This document shows positions 40,269-48,257 of a stretch of 64,000 nucleotides of DNA, one piece after another; positions within the stretch are counted from its first letter, which is position 1, and the number at the start of each line of letters is the position of its first letter. Source of the stretch: Kineosporia succinea (GTDB lineage: Bacteria > Actinomycetota > Actinomycetes > Actinomycetales > Kineosporiaceae); contig NZ_JAUSQZ010000001.1 in NCBI RefSeq assembly GCF_030811555.1, positions 4,833,241-4,897,240 of the forward strand, given 5' to 3'. Both the position numbers and the translations under genes were made by a program. The notes beneath the pieces were generated by a model, which made no database searches, was not told the origin of the DNA, and saw nothing but the letters and a program-made list of their open reading frames with translations.

Positions 40269-43200
40269 CTACCCGAGGTCGAGCTCGTCCTCGCGCACGT
40301 CGATGTTCTTCGCCGTCGGCCGGTAGGCGCTCATCCACTCGCGCAGAAGCTCGACGCGCGAACGGTTCTCGTCGTCGCCCAGCACGATCGGCGGGTCGTT
40401 GTAGGCCACCGCGTCCGACGAGCGGCGCAGCTTGATGTAGAGGTTGGACGCCTCGATCGCGTAGCGCTCCATGTCGTCCTGCAGGGCGCCGATCACCGTG
40501 ATGTTGCGGTCGCGGCCGATCCGCTCGAACAGGGCCACGGCCTCGCGACGGTGCTGCTTGCCCAGGTTGCGGCCCAGCTCGTCGAGGATCAGCAGCAGCG
40601 GACGGTCGTTGCCTCCCGCCAGCGCCGCCGCACAGACGAGCTTCACGGCCTTCTCGTCCATCTGCGCCGTGTTCGCCCGCAGGTTGTAGCTCGACATCCG
40701 CTGGTTCTCGGCCCGGCGCCAGCGCGGCGTCAGGCTCCAGCGCCACGGCTTGTCCGGCTCGGTCGGCGGCTCGGGCTCGGGGTAGTCCAGCCCGGCGCCG
40801 TACCCTCCGTACTCCCGGTCGAGCCGGTCGAACTCGTCGGCCACCAGTTTCAGCTTGGCCTTGATGCCCTGCGCGAGCACGGCCCGGTGCGCCCGCGTGG
40901 TCTGCTCGGACTCCGACAGCCCGGCCCGGGCCGCCTCCAGGTCGGCGCGGCGCTGGGCCCGCTGCTGGTCGATCATCGCCTGGTCGTGCGCGTCCTGCTG
41001 CGCCGTGACGTCCAGATGGGTGCGCAGTGACCGGGTCAGGTCGGGGATGAGCGGCACCTGGGCCTCGAGCGTGATGTGCGGCCACTTCTGCTCGAACACC
41101 AGCTCCCGCAGCTCCGCCGGGTACTCCTGGGCCGCGGTGTTGTCCGGGAAGCAGCGCCGCAGCACGTCACGAAGGTGATTGGCCACCAGGTTGTTCCAGT
41201 CCACCGTGCTTCGCCGGGCCTCGTCCTCGGGCAGCGTCAGCAGGTGCTCCTCGGCCGAGCCCGACGTCGCGCCCCAGGCCACCGCCCGCGCGTCGACATC
41301 GACCGACCGCAGCTCGTTCTCGAGCTTCTCGGCGATGTCGTCGGCCTGCTTCACCTCGGCCCGGCTGCGGTTCACCTCACCGCGCAGCTGGTCGATCTTG
41401 TCCTGCCGGGTCTGGCGGTCCACCGCGGCGCGGGTGTGCGCGGCCTCGGCGTCCTCCAGCGGGCCGAGCAGATCCTCGAGGGCCTCCTGCAGCTCACCGG
41501 CCTGCTCCCGCAGCCGCTCGATCTCGATCTCGGCGTCCTCGACCCGCTGCGCCGCCTTCGCGCCCTCCAGCCGCGAGTTCGCCGTGGACAGCCTGCCGCG
41601 GGCGCGTTCCAGCTGCGCGCCGATCCCGGCCAGCATCTCGCGCGTCATCTCGTGCTGCTCGTGGGCGGCGCGCACCCGGGCGTCGCGGCCCGTCAGGGGA
41701 CGGTCGAACCCGGCCACGACGATCACACCGGCCTGCTCGTCGACCCGGGCCTGCGACGAACCGGCCCGCTCCGCCAGTGCCTTCAGGAACGTCGCCAGGC
41801 CGAACTCGTCGGTGGTGCTGTTCGGGAGGTCTCCCGACGGCTGCCCGTCGGCCAGCACGATCACCGAGCCCGGCGCGTCCGCGAGCACCGCGGTCGCCTT
41901 CTCGGCGTGGGCCCGCGGCACGGCCACGGCGTGCCGGTAGGGCACCAGCCGCGGCTCCCAGACCGCGCGCTGCGCCTCGGTCAGGGCCAGCACGTCGACC
42001 ACGCTGGCCGCCGGGATTCCCACGCTCTGCAGCAGTTTCAGCTCGGCGGCGGCCACGTCGTCACCGGCCTCGGCGGCCTTGATCTGGCGGGCGGCCGAGG
42101 CCACCGCGTCCTCGGCGGCACCCCGGCGCGAGAGGATCGACTCCAGCAGTTCCTGCGCGGCGGCGACCTCCTCGCGGGCCTTCGTCACGTCGCGGCCGTC
42201 GGCGGCGCGCGCGGCCTCCTTGAGGTCACGCAGTTTCGCGCCCAGTTCCTCGACCGAGCGCAGGTTCATCCGGGCCTGGGTGTCGGCGTTGCTGCGCCGC
42301 TCCCGCAGCTCGTTGCGCAGCCGCTCGGTCGCCCGGAACGTCTCCTGCAGACCGTCGTCGTTGCCGAGTTCCTCCATCCGGGCCTCGTTCTCGGCCAGGC
42401 GCTCACGGGCCTCGGCCTGGCCGCCGCGCACGTCACCGAGGTTGCGGCGGATCTCGGCCAGCCGCTCCAGGCCGTCCACCACGTGGCGCGCACAGCGTGA
42501 GCGCCACGCCTCGCGGGCCTGACCCAGTACCTGCCGGGCCACGTCCCGGCGCCTGATACCGGCTTCCACGCCTTCCATCTCGCGCTGCCAGGTGGCCAGG
42601 TCGTGCTCGGCCTCGGCGACGTCGGTGCGCCGCGCGTGCTCACCCGAGCGCAGCGCCTGCTCCTGCTCGAGCTCGCGGTCCAGGCCGGTCAGGGTGGCGA
42701 CGGCGTCGAACATGCGCCACGGCGACAGCTCGTTCAGGGGCTGGGCCAGGAGATTGGCGGCGGGGGACGCGCGGACGGAGGTGGAGAGGAACGAGACACA
42801 GCGCACCTGGCCGCCGTACAGGACCCGGGCGAGGCGTCCCGCGTGGAAGTCGTCGCGCCCGTTGGAGTGCGGCAGCCGGTTCCACAGACCCTCGACGCCG
42901 GCCGCGCGCTCGGCGTCGTTGGAGCCGTGGGGCACGTGCAGCCCGCGGGTCCAGCGCAGGCTCAGGTAGGGCGACTTGCGGTTGATGCGCAGCCAGACCG
43001 TGAGCGCGCCGGCCTCGAGTTCCTCGAGCGTCTGCGAGGCGGAGTCGGCGTACACCCCGATGACGAAACCGTGGTCGGCGTTCGCCCACTTCGCCTCCTG
43101 CGCGGCCAGTTCCGCGGTGAACAGCAGCTCGGCCGCACCCGGGGCGCCGCCGGCCAGACGCCACTGCTCGTCGGCGTGCAGCAGGCTCAGGGCCGCGATG

Positions 43201-43388
43201 AACGACGACTTGCCCGCGCCGTTGCTGTCTTTCGGCCCCTGCCCGGCCACGGTGATCAGGCCGCCGTTGGTCAGCGGCACCGGATGGGCCGACAGTCGCG
43301 AGATGTCGACCATCTGGACGCCCACCAGCACCCGCGCGCCGACGATGTCGGTCGGGTCGTTGCGGTCGATCAGGGCTGGCGTGCTCAC
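40269..43388 (-). CDS. SMC-like ATPase (MukB/MksB/JetC-type) of a four-gene operon
   Basis: 1039 residues. The N-terminal head has VAGQGPKDSNGAGKSSFIAA (Walker A Lys at residue 60; Asp stands at the first P-loop Gly, as in JetC/MksB-type proteins). Two long coiled-coil arms (about residues 250-480 and 600-760) flank a compact hinge-like segment (about 480-590, VPYRHAVAVPRAHAEKATAV, LADGQPSGDLPNSTTDEFGL). The C-terminal head has LLLILDELGRNLGKQH (Walker B Asp936, Glu937). The ABC signature is not LSGGE but MDEKAVKLVCAAALAG. It overlaps the upstream gene by 4 bases. Probably loads on DNA with the three partners; defence against plasmids or chromosome organisation are both possible. Confidence 0.85.
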   Translation of the reverse strand: MSTPALIDRNDPTDIVGARVLVGVQMVDISRLSAHPVPLTNGGLITVAGQGPKDSNGAGKSSFIAALSLLHADEQWRLAGGAPGAAELLFTAELAAQEAKWANADHGFVIGVYADSASQTLEELEAGALTVWLRINRKSPYLSLRWTRGLHVPHGSNDAERAAGVEGLWNRLPHSNGRDDFHAGRLARVLYGGQVRCVSFLSTSVRASPAANLLAQPLNELSPWRMFDAVATLTGLDRELEQEQALRSGEHARRTDVAEAEHDLATWQREMEGVEAGIRRRDVARQVLGQAREAWRSRCARHVVDGLERLAEIRRNLGDVRGGQAEARERLAENEARMEELGNDDGLQETFRATERLRNELRERRSNADTQARMNLRSVEELGAKLRDLKEAARAADGRDVTKAREEVAAAQELLESILSRRGAAEDAVASAARQIKAAEAGDDVAAAELKLLQSVGIPAASVVDVLALTEAQRAVWEPRLVPYRHAVAVPRAHAEKATAVLADAPGSVIVLADGQPSGDLPNSTTDEFGLATFLKALAERAGSSQARVDEQAGVIVVAGFDRPLTGRDARVRAAHEQHEMTREMLAGIGAQLERARGRLSTANSRLEGAKAAQRVEDAEIEIERLREQAGELQEALEDLLGPLEDAEAAHTRAAVDRQTRQDKIDQLRGEVNRSRAEVKQADDIAEKLENELRSVDVDARAVAWGATSGSAEEHLLTLPEDEARRSTVDWNNLVANHLRDVLRRCFPDNTAAQEYPAELRELVFEQKWPHITLEAQVPLIPDLTRSLRTHLDVTAQQDAHDQAMIDQQRAQRRADLEAARAGLSESEQTTRAHRAVLAQGIKAKLKLVADEFDRLDREYGGYGAGLDYPEPEPPTEPDKPWRWSLTPRWRRAENQRMSSYNLRANTAQMDEKAVKLVCAAALAGGNDRPLLLILDELGRNLGKQHRREAVALFERIGRDRNITVIGALQDDMERYAIEASNLYIKLRRSSDAVAYNDPPIVLGDDENRSRVELLREWMSAYRPTAKNIDVREDELDLG

Positions 43389-44122
43389 GTGGTCTCTTCC
43401 GTTGTCTCAGTCAGGTTCTCGGGCTTGAGGACGCCGTCCTCGGACGGACGGGCGCGGCGCGCCCGGATCGCGGCGGCCAGAGGGGTGTCCGCCCCGGCCG
43501 CGAGGATCAGTTCCTCCTGCAGCCGCCGCCGGGCCGCGGGGGTCAGCCGGGCCAGCTGCGGTCCGGGCAGGTACGACGCACCCGCGTTCTGGCTACTGCT
43601 GGAACGGGTCTGGGGCGGGCGCCGGTCGGGGGCGATCTGCACGAGCCCGGACGCGCGCAGTCGCGCGAGCGCGGTGCGCACCGCGGTGCGGGGGAGCTTG
43701 GAGTAGCGGTTCAGCTCGTCCATCGACGTGGGCTGGTTCGAGATCCAGGTGTCCAGATCGATCAGGCCCTGGCTGCGCGGGATCGCCACCGAGTGGATCA
43801 GGATCAGCACGAACACCGCCCGGTCGACCAGCGGCAGCGATGCGAGCGTCTCCTCGCTCAGTTCGCGGGCGACGTCGTCGCGGTAGCCGGACGTCCACAG
43901 GTGCGGGCCGACCTTCACCAGCGTGCGGCCCAGCGGGTGCAGCATCTGCTGCAGCGCCCGGCGCAGGGTGGCGTCGCGCAGGGCGAGCATCTGCGACTCG
44001 TGCAGCGGCTGCCAGCTGTGCTCGACCGCGGCGTAGGCGGCCAGCACCTCGTCACGGTGCCGCTCGGACAGGTCGGCCACGGCCGCCGTGAACGCCGGAT
44101 GCGTCTCGGCCATCTCGGTCAC
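43385..44122 (-). CDS. SMC-operon protein 3, winged-helix-like partner
   Basis: 245 residues, helical. Its centre (LIDLDTWISNQPTSMDELNR, then LPRTAVRTALARLRASGLVQ) is a winged helix typical of MukF/MksF or kite subunits of SMC complexes. The N-terminal part (DEVLAAYAAVEHSWQPLHES) is helical. It starts with an ATG inside the stop of gene 2 (ATGA) and its stop overlaps the SMC start. No enzyme motif. I infer that it binds the SMC heads or necks. Confidence 0.65.
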   Translation of the reverse strand: MTEMAETHPAFTAAVADLSERHRDEVLAAYAAVEHSWQPLHESQMLALRDATLRRALQQMLHPLGRTLVKVGPHLWTSGYRDDVARELSEETLASLPLVDRAVFVLILIHSVAIPRSQGLIDLDTWISNQPTSMDELNRYSKLPRTAVRTALARLRASGLVQIAPDRRPPQTRSSSSQNAGASYLPGPQLARLTPAARRRLQEELILAAGADTPLAAAIRARRARPSEDGVLKPENLTETTEETT

Positions 44123-44901
44123 GGCCGCACCTCCTCGTCGTCAGCCAGAACGTCGTCCGGAGCCTCGACCGGAACGTCAGCCGGAGCCTCGACCGGAACG
44201 TCAGCCGGAGCCTCCGCCGGCACGTCAGCCGGATCCTCGGCCGGCACGTCAACCGGAACCTCAGGTGCGTCGAGCGCCTCGGCGACCACCGCGTCCTCAA
44301 GGGAAACCTCAGGCGCCGCAGACGCTTCGGCGACCGCGTCGTGCGTCGTGAGGCTCTCGGGCTCGTCGACGTCCTCCTCGGGCTCCTGCGGCAACGGCAG
44401 ACTGCGGTACAGCTCGCGCAGCACCGTGAGGTCGGCGTTCACCCATGTGCCACAGCGCGGCCCCAGACGCACCACACGCCGGTCTTCGTCCCACAGCACC
44501 CAGCCACCGCCGTGCAGACGCCGGATCGCCCCGGTCGCGGCCCGGTGCAGGACGGATTCGTCGCGGTCGCCGAACGTGCGGTAGACCGACATGACGGTCT
44601 CCCAGTCCACGTCGCGCCCGGGCCAGATCGGCGCCTCCGGATCCGTCCAGCAGCAGCGCACCACGGCGGCGAGCATGCGCGCGGTGTCGTTGGGCTGCTC
44701 GACCGAGGGCCCGGGCAGGCCCATCTCGTCGAGCACCCACGGCCCGGCCGTGCCGGGATGGGCGGGCAGCAGCCACACCTCGGCGGCGTGCGGCTCCATG
44801 AGCCGCAGGAAGCCGTCGGGCGCGGGCGTGCCGGTCTCGTAGCGCGCGGGCCCGAGCGCGCGGGCCCGCGCCCACCACAGGGCGGTGTCGGAACTGTTCA
44901 C
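44119..44901 (-). CDS. SMC-operon protein 2, with acidic repetitive tail
   Basis: 260 residues from the GTG at 44901, which overlaps the stop of gene 1 (GTGA). The first 175 residues look folded: LMEPHAAEVWLLPAHPGTAG and a C-terminal winged-helix-like part (LHRAATGAIRRLHGGGWVLW, DEDRRVVRLGPRCGTWVNAD). The last 85 residues are very acidic and repetitive, with ADVPVEAP/ADVPAEAP copies. The winged region fits a MksE/JetB-like kite subunit, but I cannot assign it. The tail may mimic DNA or bind a basic surface. Confidence 0.6.
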   Translation of the reverse strand: MNSSDTALWWARARALGPARYETGTPAPDGFLRLMEPHAAEVWLLPAHPGTAGPWVLDEMGLPGPSVEQPNDTARMLAAVVRCCWTDPEAPIWPGRDVDWETVMSVYRTFGDRDESVLHRAATGAIRRLHGGGWVLWDEDRRVVRLGPRCGTWVNADLTVLRELYRSLPLPQEPEEDVDEPESLTTHDAVAEASAAPEVSLEDAVVAEALDAPEVPVDVPAEDPADVPAEAPADVPVEAPADVPVEAPDDVLADDEEVRP

Positions 44902-46115
44902 GGACGCGCAGCCCCCACGACCCGGCCGAACCGGCCGCCCGAGACCCACGGCACCGCCGCCTCCGGATCCACCCGGAAACCGTCGGCCCAGGTCAGCTCC
45001 GCGTCGACCTCGGGGGAGTGGTGAGCGGCGACCATCAGGGACAGCGTGCGGCGCCCGTCCATCCAGTCCTCCGCGGCGTCGAGCAGTTCCGAGACCCCGA
45101 CCCGGTCGCGTCGGCCCAGCACCCGGTCGGTGAACTCGCGCAGGTCGGAGTCACCCGCGACGGGACGCTCGGTGGGCGCGTCGGTGGCGTCGGTCGGCCG
45201 CGGCGGGGGCATCCGCACCGGCCCCGACGTGGAGGCGTTCTCGACGGCCAGCGCCATCGCCTGCGGGGAGAACCAGGGCGCGACCGCGTCGAAGACCTGC
45301 CCGTCGAGCACCCCGGCCAGCGTCTCGGCGTCGGCGGTGCGCGCGAACGTGCGCCAGGTCTCGACCGGCAGCAGTCCCAGTGCGCGGGTGGAACCGGCCT
45401 GCTCGATCAGCCGGGCCGCGGCCGACTCGCTGGCGTCGGCGTACGCGGCCAGCGACGTGCGCAGCTGGGCACACTCGCGGTGCAGTTCGGGCCAGCGCCC
45501 CAGGGCCTGGGCGTGCACGTCCTCGGCCTGGCGGATCAGCGCCCGGTTGCCCCACAGCAGCTCGGCGTGCTCACGCAGTTCCTCGACCGGGCTGGTGGTG
45601 GTCAGGCTGGAGAGCTGGTTGGCCATCAGCCGGAACACCCGCGACAGGCGGTTGACCGAGCCCCGGCCGTCGTCGTGCGTGGCACCGGGTGCCCGGATGC
45701 TCAGCCCCTCCAGGGCCAGCAGCTGGTGCAGCTCGCCCTGGCCACCGGCGGCGGCCAGGCGGCGCAGGAACAGCAGCATCACGTAGGGCGCGAACGCGGC
45801 GCGGTGGAAGCGCTCGCCGGGGTGGTCGACGACCCGGGTGATCGCGCCGTAGCCGCGCAACACCTCGAAACGGCGCGTGACCTGGGTCTGGTCGTAGCCG
45901 CGGCAGGCGGCGACGGTGGCCTCGACCGACAGGCCCTCGTTGCCGGCCTCGGCGAACGCGGACAGGATCGCCTCGTCGATGTCGAGCAGCTCGACGTCGC
46001 TGATCATCGCGCCGTGCTCACGGGCGAGGACGGCGAAGACCTGGCGGTAGATCCGCAGGACACCGGCCTCGGGAGCGAGATCCTCCAGGGAGAGCGTGGT
46101 CGGGCCGTCAGTCAC
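44898..46115 (-). CDS. SMC-operon protein 1, kleisin-like (MukF/JetA-type) candidate
   Basis: 405 residues and the first gene of the operon. The N-terminus holds a winged helix (LRIYRQVFAVLAREHGAMIS, SVEATVAACRGYDQTQVTRR, FEVLRGYGAITRVVDHPGER). A long helical middle (HAELLWGNRALIRQAEDVHA, ELHRECAQLRTSLAAYADAS) and a C-terminal domain (LREFTDRVLGRRDRVGVSEL, then GRRTLSLMVAAHHSP) follow. This winged helix, coiled-coil, C-domain order is that of MukF/JetA kleisins. It is the only member of the operon with its own upstream space (about 150 bases), so the promoter is probably there. Confidence 0.65.
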   Translation of the reverse strand: MTDGPTTLSLEDLAPEAGVLRIYRQVFAVLAREHGAMISDVELLDIDEAILSAFAEAGNEGLSVEATVAACRGYDQTQVTRRFEVLRGYGAITRVVDHPGERFHRAAFAPYVMLLFLRRLAAAGGQGELHQLLALEGLSIRAPGATHDDGRGSVNRLSRVFRLMANQLSSLTTTSPVEELREHAELLWGNRALIRQAEDVHAQALGRWPELHRECAQLRTSLAAYADASESAAARLIEQAGSTRALGLLPVETWRTFARTADAETLAGVLDGQVFDAVAPWFSPQAMALAVENASTSGPVRMPPPRPTDATDAPTERPVAGDSDLREFTDRVLGRRDRVGVSELLDAAEDWMDGRRTLSLMVAAHHSPEVDAELTWADGFRVDPEAAVPWVSGGRFGRVVGAARP

Positions 46116-46264
46116 CCGGTGACCTTACGGCAGAGGCCGCCGCCGGAGGAAAAGGTCGGGCCCCGATCCACGGGACAGGCCCAGGATCTGATCGCCGGAC
46201 CCCGGAGGGTCGCGTTCCGGCGTCCGGCGATCAGACCGGTCTTCGGGAGTGGCTCGGCGCAGGG

Positions 46265-46627
46265 TCAGCGCAGAGCCGGGCGGCGCCGGCGCCTCCACCC
46301 GGTACGGGGGAAGTCGCAGTCGGCGGCGGAGTGCACCTGCAGGAAGCGTGCACCGTCGGTGTGGAGGCGGCATTCCACCTCGGGGTCGGGGACGACCAGA
46401 CCGCAGGCCGTCTTGGGGCAGGGGCAGCTCGCCTCGCGGAACGGGAACATCCCGGGCAGCGAGAGCCCGACGTGCCAGACCTGCTCGGTGCGGTCGGTGA
46501 GGGGCACCTCACCCGGCGGGGCGGCGTCCTGCCGCCCGAGAACCGGCATCGCGGCCTGGGTGGTGATCGATGACGTGGATTCGGCTTTGGCGCGACGTCG
46601 AGCCGGGTAGGGCATGGCCAGTGACAT
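46265..46627 (-). CDS. Small protein with a Cys-rich patch, unknown function
   Basis: 120 residues from the ATG at 46627, with GAAGGG about 7 bases upstream. The middle is SCPCPKTACGLVV...VECRLH, four Cys and a His that could bind zinc; the ends are basic (RRRAKAE; TGWRRRRRPALR). I recall similar short actinobacterial proteins without a function. It lies upstream of the SMC operon on the same strand, 150 bases away, and might be co-transcribed with it. Confidence 0.55.
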   Translation of the reverse strand: MSLAMPYPARRRAKAESTSSITTQAAMPVLGRQDAAPPGEVPLTDRTEQVWHVGLSLPGMFPFREASCPCPKTACGLVVPDPEVECRLHTDGARFLQVHSAADCDFPRTGWRRRRRPALR

Positions 46628-46934
46628 GAGTGAACCCTTCGCGCTTGCTGCACAGGGGACCGTCGCCCGCTCAATCGCTGTGGGCAAGGAGAGCGTTACA
46701 TCTCGCTTGATATGGATTTTGTGCCAAATTACGACACACGCGATCAAAGACGAGTCTGATTTCACCCTCCGCGATGAGCAGGTGACCCTCCGTATGGCTG
46801 GAGGGTCGAACTCAATGCAGGAGGGAGCATCGGCATGTCAGACGGTTAAGAACAGTTATCGAAATCACCCGGTGACGGCGTCTACACAGTGTGCGCACAT
46901 ACGTGCAGCGGTGCAGCGTCCGTTCGGGTGACGT
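46628..46934. other. Intergenic region with lower GC
   Basis: About 300 bases between the divergent-facing small gene and mftR. It is clearly more AT-rich than its surroundings (for example near 46705-46735). I see no gene or repeat. It probably holds the promoter of the Cys-rich small gene. Confidence 0.5.
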
Positions 46935-47570
46935 CTAAGCGGGTGAGTCCTCGAGCCCGGCGAAGCCCGACTGCCAGGCCGTCAGGGCGATGTCGAGGTA
47001 GCTGATCAGGTCGGCGTCGCGCCGGGCCACCCACTGGTCGAACGCGGCCCGGCACACGCCCAGCGCGCTGTAGCCGATGGCCCGGGGGATCAGGTCGTCG
47101 GCGCGCTGCCCGAGACGGCGGGCGGCGAACTCGGCCAGGGCGCCGGCCCAGTTGTCGTAGTGCTGGGTGGAGGCGGCACTGATCGCCGGGACGTGCGAGA
47201 TGACCTGCATGCGCGCGCGCAGGCTGGCCACGTCGTCCACCCCGTAGTGGTTGGCCGCCAGAACGGCCTGCCGGATCGACTCGGTGACGGGCTGCCCGGC
47301 CGGGGCCTCTCCCAGCAGCCGGTGCAGCGTCTCCACCTCGGCGTCGAACTCCGACCAGAGCACGTCGGCCTTGGTGTCGAAGTAGCGGAAGAAGGTGCGC
47401 CGGCTGACCCCGGCCCGGTCGGCGATCTGCTCGACCGTGGTGGCGTCGAAGCCCTGCTCGGAGAACAGTTCCAGGGCGATGCGCTCGAGGGTGCGGCGGC
47501 TGGTGGCCCGGGGCCGCCCGCTGCGCGGCTCGTTCGGTGCCGCTGAACGAGCCGCTGACCCCGTTGCCAT
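46935..47570 (-). CDS. mftR: Mycofactocin system TetR regulator MftR
   Basis: 211 residues from the ATG at 47570 (GGAGGAG about 9 bases upstream). The HTH is ERIALELFSEQGFDATTVEQ, IADRAGVSRRTFFRYFDTKA. The C-terminal domain (VQVISHVPAISAASTQHYDN region, YSALGVCRAAFDQWVARRD) matches the MftR family, which is divergent from mftA in actinobacteria. Known MftR represses the mft operon and responds to acyl-CoA. GTGTC/GACAC motifs in the 215-bp mftR-mftA gap are its likely operators. Confidence 0.88.
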   Translation of the reverse strand: MATGSAARSAAPNEPRSGRPRATSRRTLERIALELFSEQGFDATTVEQIADRAGVSRRTFFRYFDTKADVLWSEFDAEVETLHRLLGEAPAGQPVTESIRQAVLAANHYGVDDVASLRARMQVISHVPAISAASTQHYDNWAGALAEFAARRLGQRADDLIPRAIGYSALGVCRAAFDQWVARRDADLISYLDIALTAWQSGFAGLEDSPA

Positions 47571-47589
47571 GCGCCGCACACTCCTCCGC

Positions 47590-47613
47590 GTGTCGTGACA
47601 CGCCGGACGTGTC
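47590..47613. promoter_or_regulatory. GTGTC/GACAC half-sites upstream of mftR
   Basis: GTGTC-GT-GACAC at 47590-47601 and another GTGTC at 47609-47613. The same pentamer forms the inverted repeat in the mftA promoter, so these are candidate MftR sites for autoregulation. Confidence 0.5.
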
Positions 47614-47711
47614 ATCGAGTGCCATTCAATCACCGAGTTGATCCACGAGGTGCCGCGGTCAACCCCCGCCCGGCCGATCAGTGGTCACTCCCCGGATGTC
47701 GATGACTACCC

Positions 47712-47742
47712 TTGACGCTTACGACACGGAGTGTCATAAACT
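47712..47742 (+). promoter_or_regulatory. mftA promoter with embedded operator
   Basis: TTGACG at 47712-47717 and TAAACT at 47737-47742, 19-bp spacer. The inverted repeat GACAC-GGA-GTGTC (47723-47735) fills the spacer, so a bound repressor would block RNA polymerase. Best placed site for MftR. Confidence 0.6.
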
Positions 47743-47784
47743 CCGGTGAACATCGCTGTTCACCGTGGAAGAGAGGTCGTTTCG

Positions 47785-47889
47785 ATGGACAACACGAACG
47801 CTCCCCAGGACGTCGCCGAAGCTCAGGACGCCGTCGAGGAACTTCTGGTCGAAGAGGTCTCCATCGACGGGATGTGCGGCGTCTACTGA
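47785..47889 (+). CDS. mftA: Mycofactocin precursor peptide MftA
   Basis: 34 residues ending in IDGMCGVY, the conserved C-terminus of MftA. The last Val-Tyr is the core that MftC decarboxylates and crosslinks to form the cofactor precursor. The acidic leader (VEELLVEEVS) is the part bound by MftB. The ATG has GAGAGG about 9 bases upstream. It precedes mftB by 17 bases in the same operon. Confidence 0.97.
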   Translation: MDNTNAPQDVAEAQDAVEELLVEEVSIDGMCGVY

Positions 47890-47906
47890 CGGCCGTCCCT
47901 CAGACC

Positions 47907-48257
47907 ATGGCGAACACCCAGCAGAAGAACCGGATGTCGGTGCCTCCCAAGGCCCCGGCGCAGGGCTTCGATCTCGACGCCGCCTGGGAGCTGCACCCCA
48001 GCGTCTCCATCCGGCCCGAACCCTTCGGGGCCCTGATGTACCACTTCGGGAACCGGCGCCTGTCGTTCCTGAAGACCCGTCAACTACTGGACGTCGTCAA
48101 CGGTCTGGCCACCGCCCCGGACGCGCGCACCGCGTGTCTGGAGGCGGGGGTCGACCCCTCCCAGCTCCCGGTCCTCGGCCGGGCCCTGGGATCCCTCGCG
48201 GCCGGTGATCTCATCCGCCCGAAGACGACGACGATGTCCACGGAGGAGCCTGCATGA
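47907..48257 (+). CDS. mftB: Mycofactocin peptide chaperone MftB
   Basis: 116 residues, a PqqD-like RiPP recognition element. Text such as FDLDAAWELHPSVSIRPEPF, GALMYHFGNRRLSFLKTRQL and LLDVVNG is typical of MftB. It holds the MftA leader for the radical SAM enzyme. The stop overlaps the mftC ATG by 4 bases. Confidence 0.95.
   Translation: MANTQQKNRMSVPPKAPAQGFDLDAAWELHPSVSIRPEPFGALMYHFGNRRLSFLKTRQLLDVVNGLATAPDARTACLEAGVDPSQLPVLGRALGSLAAGDLIRPKTTTMSTEEPA

Noticed and set aside
40269-46115. Complete Wadjet (JetABCD) system
   Set aside because: No Toprim/JetD-like protein is encoded beside the operon; family identity of the partners is not proven.
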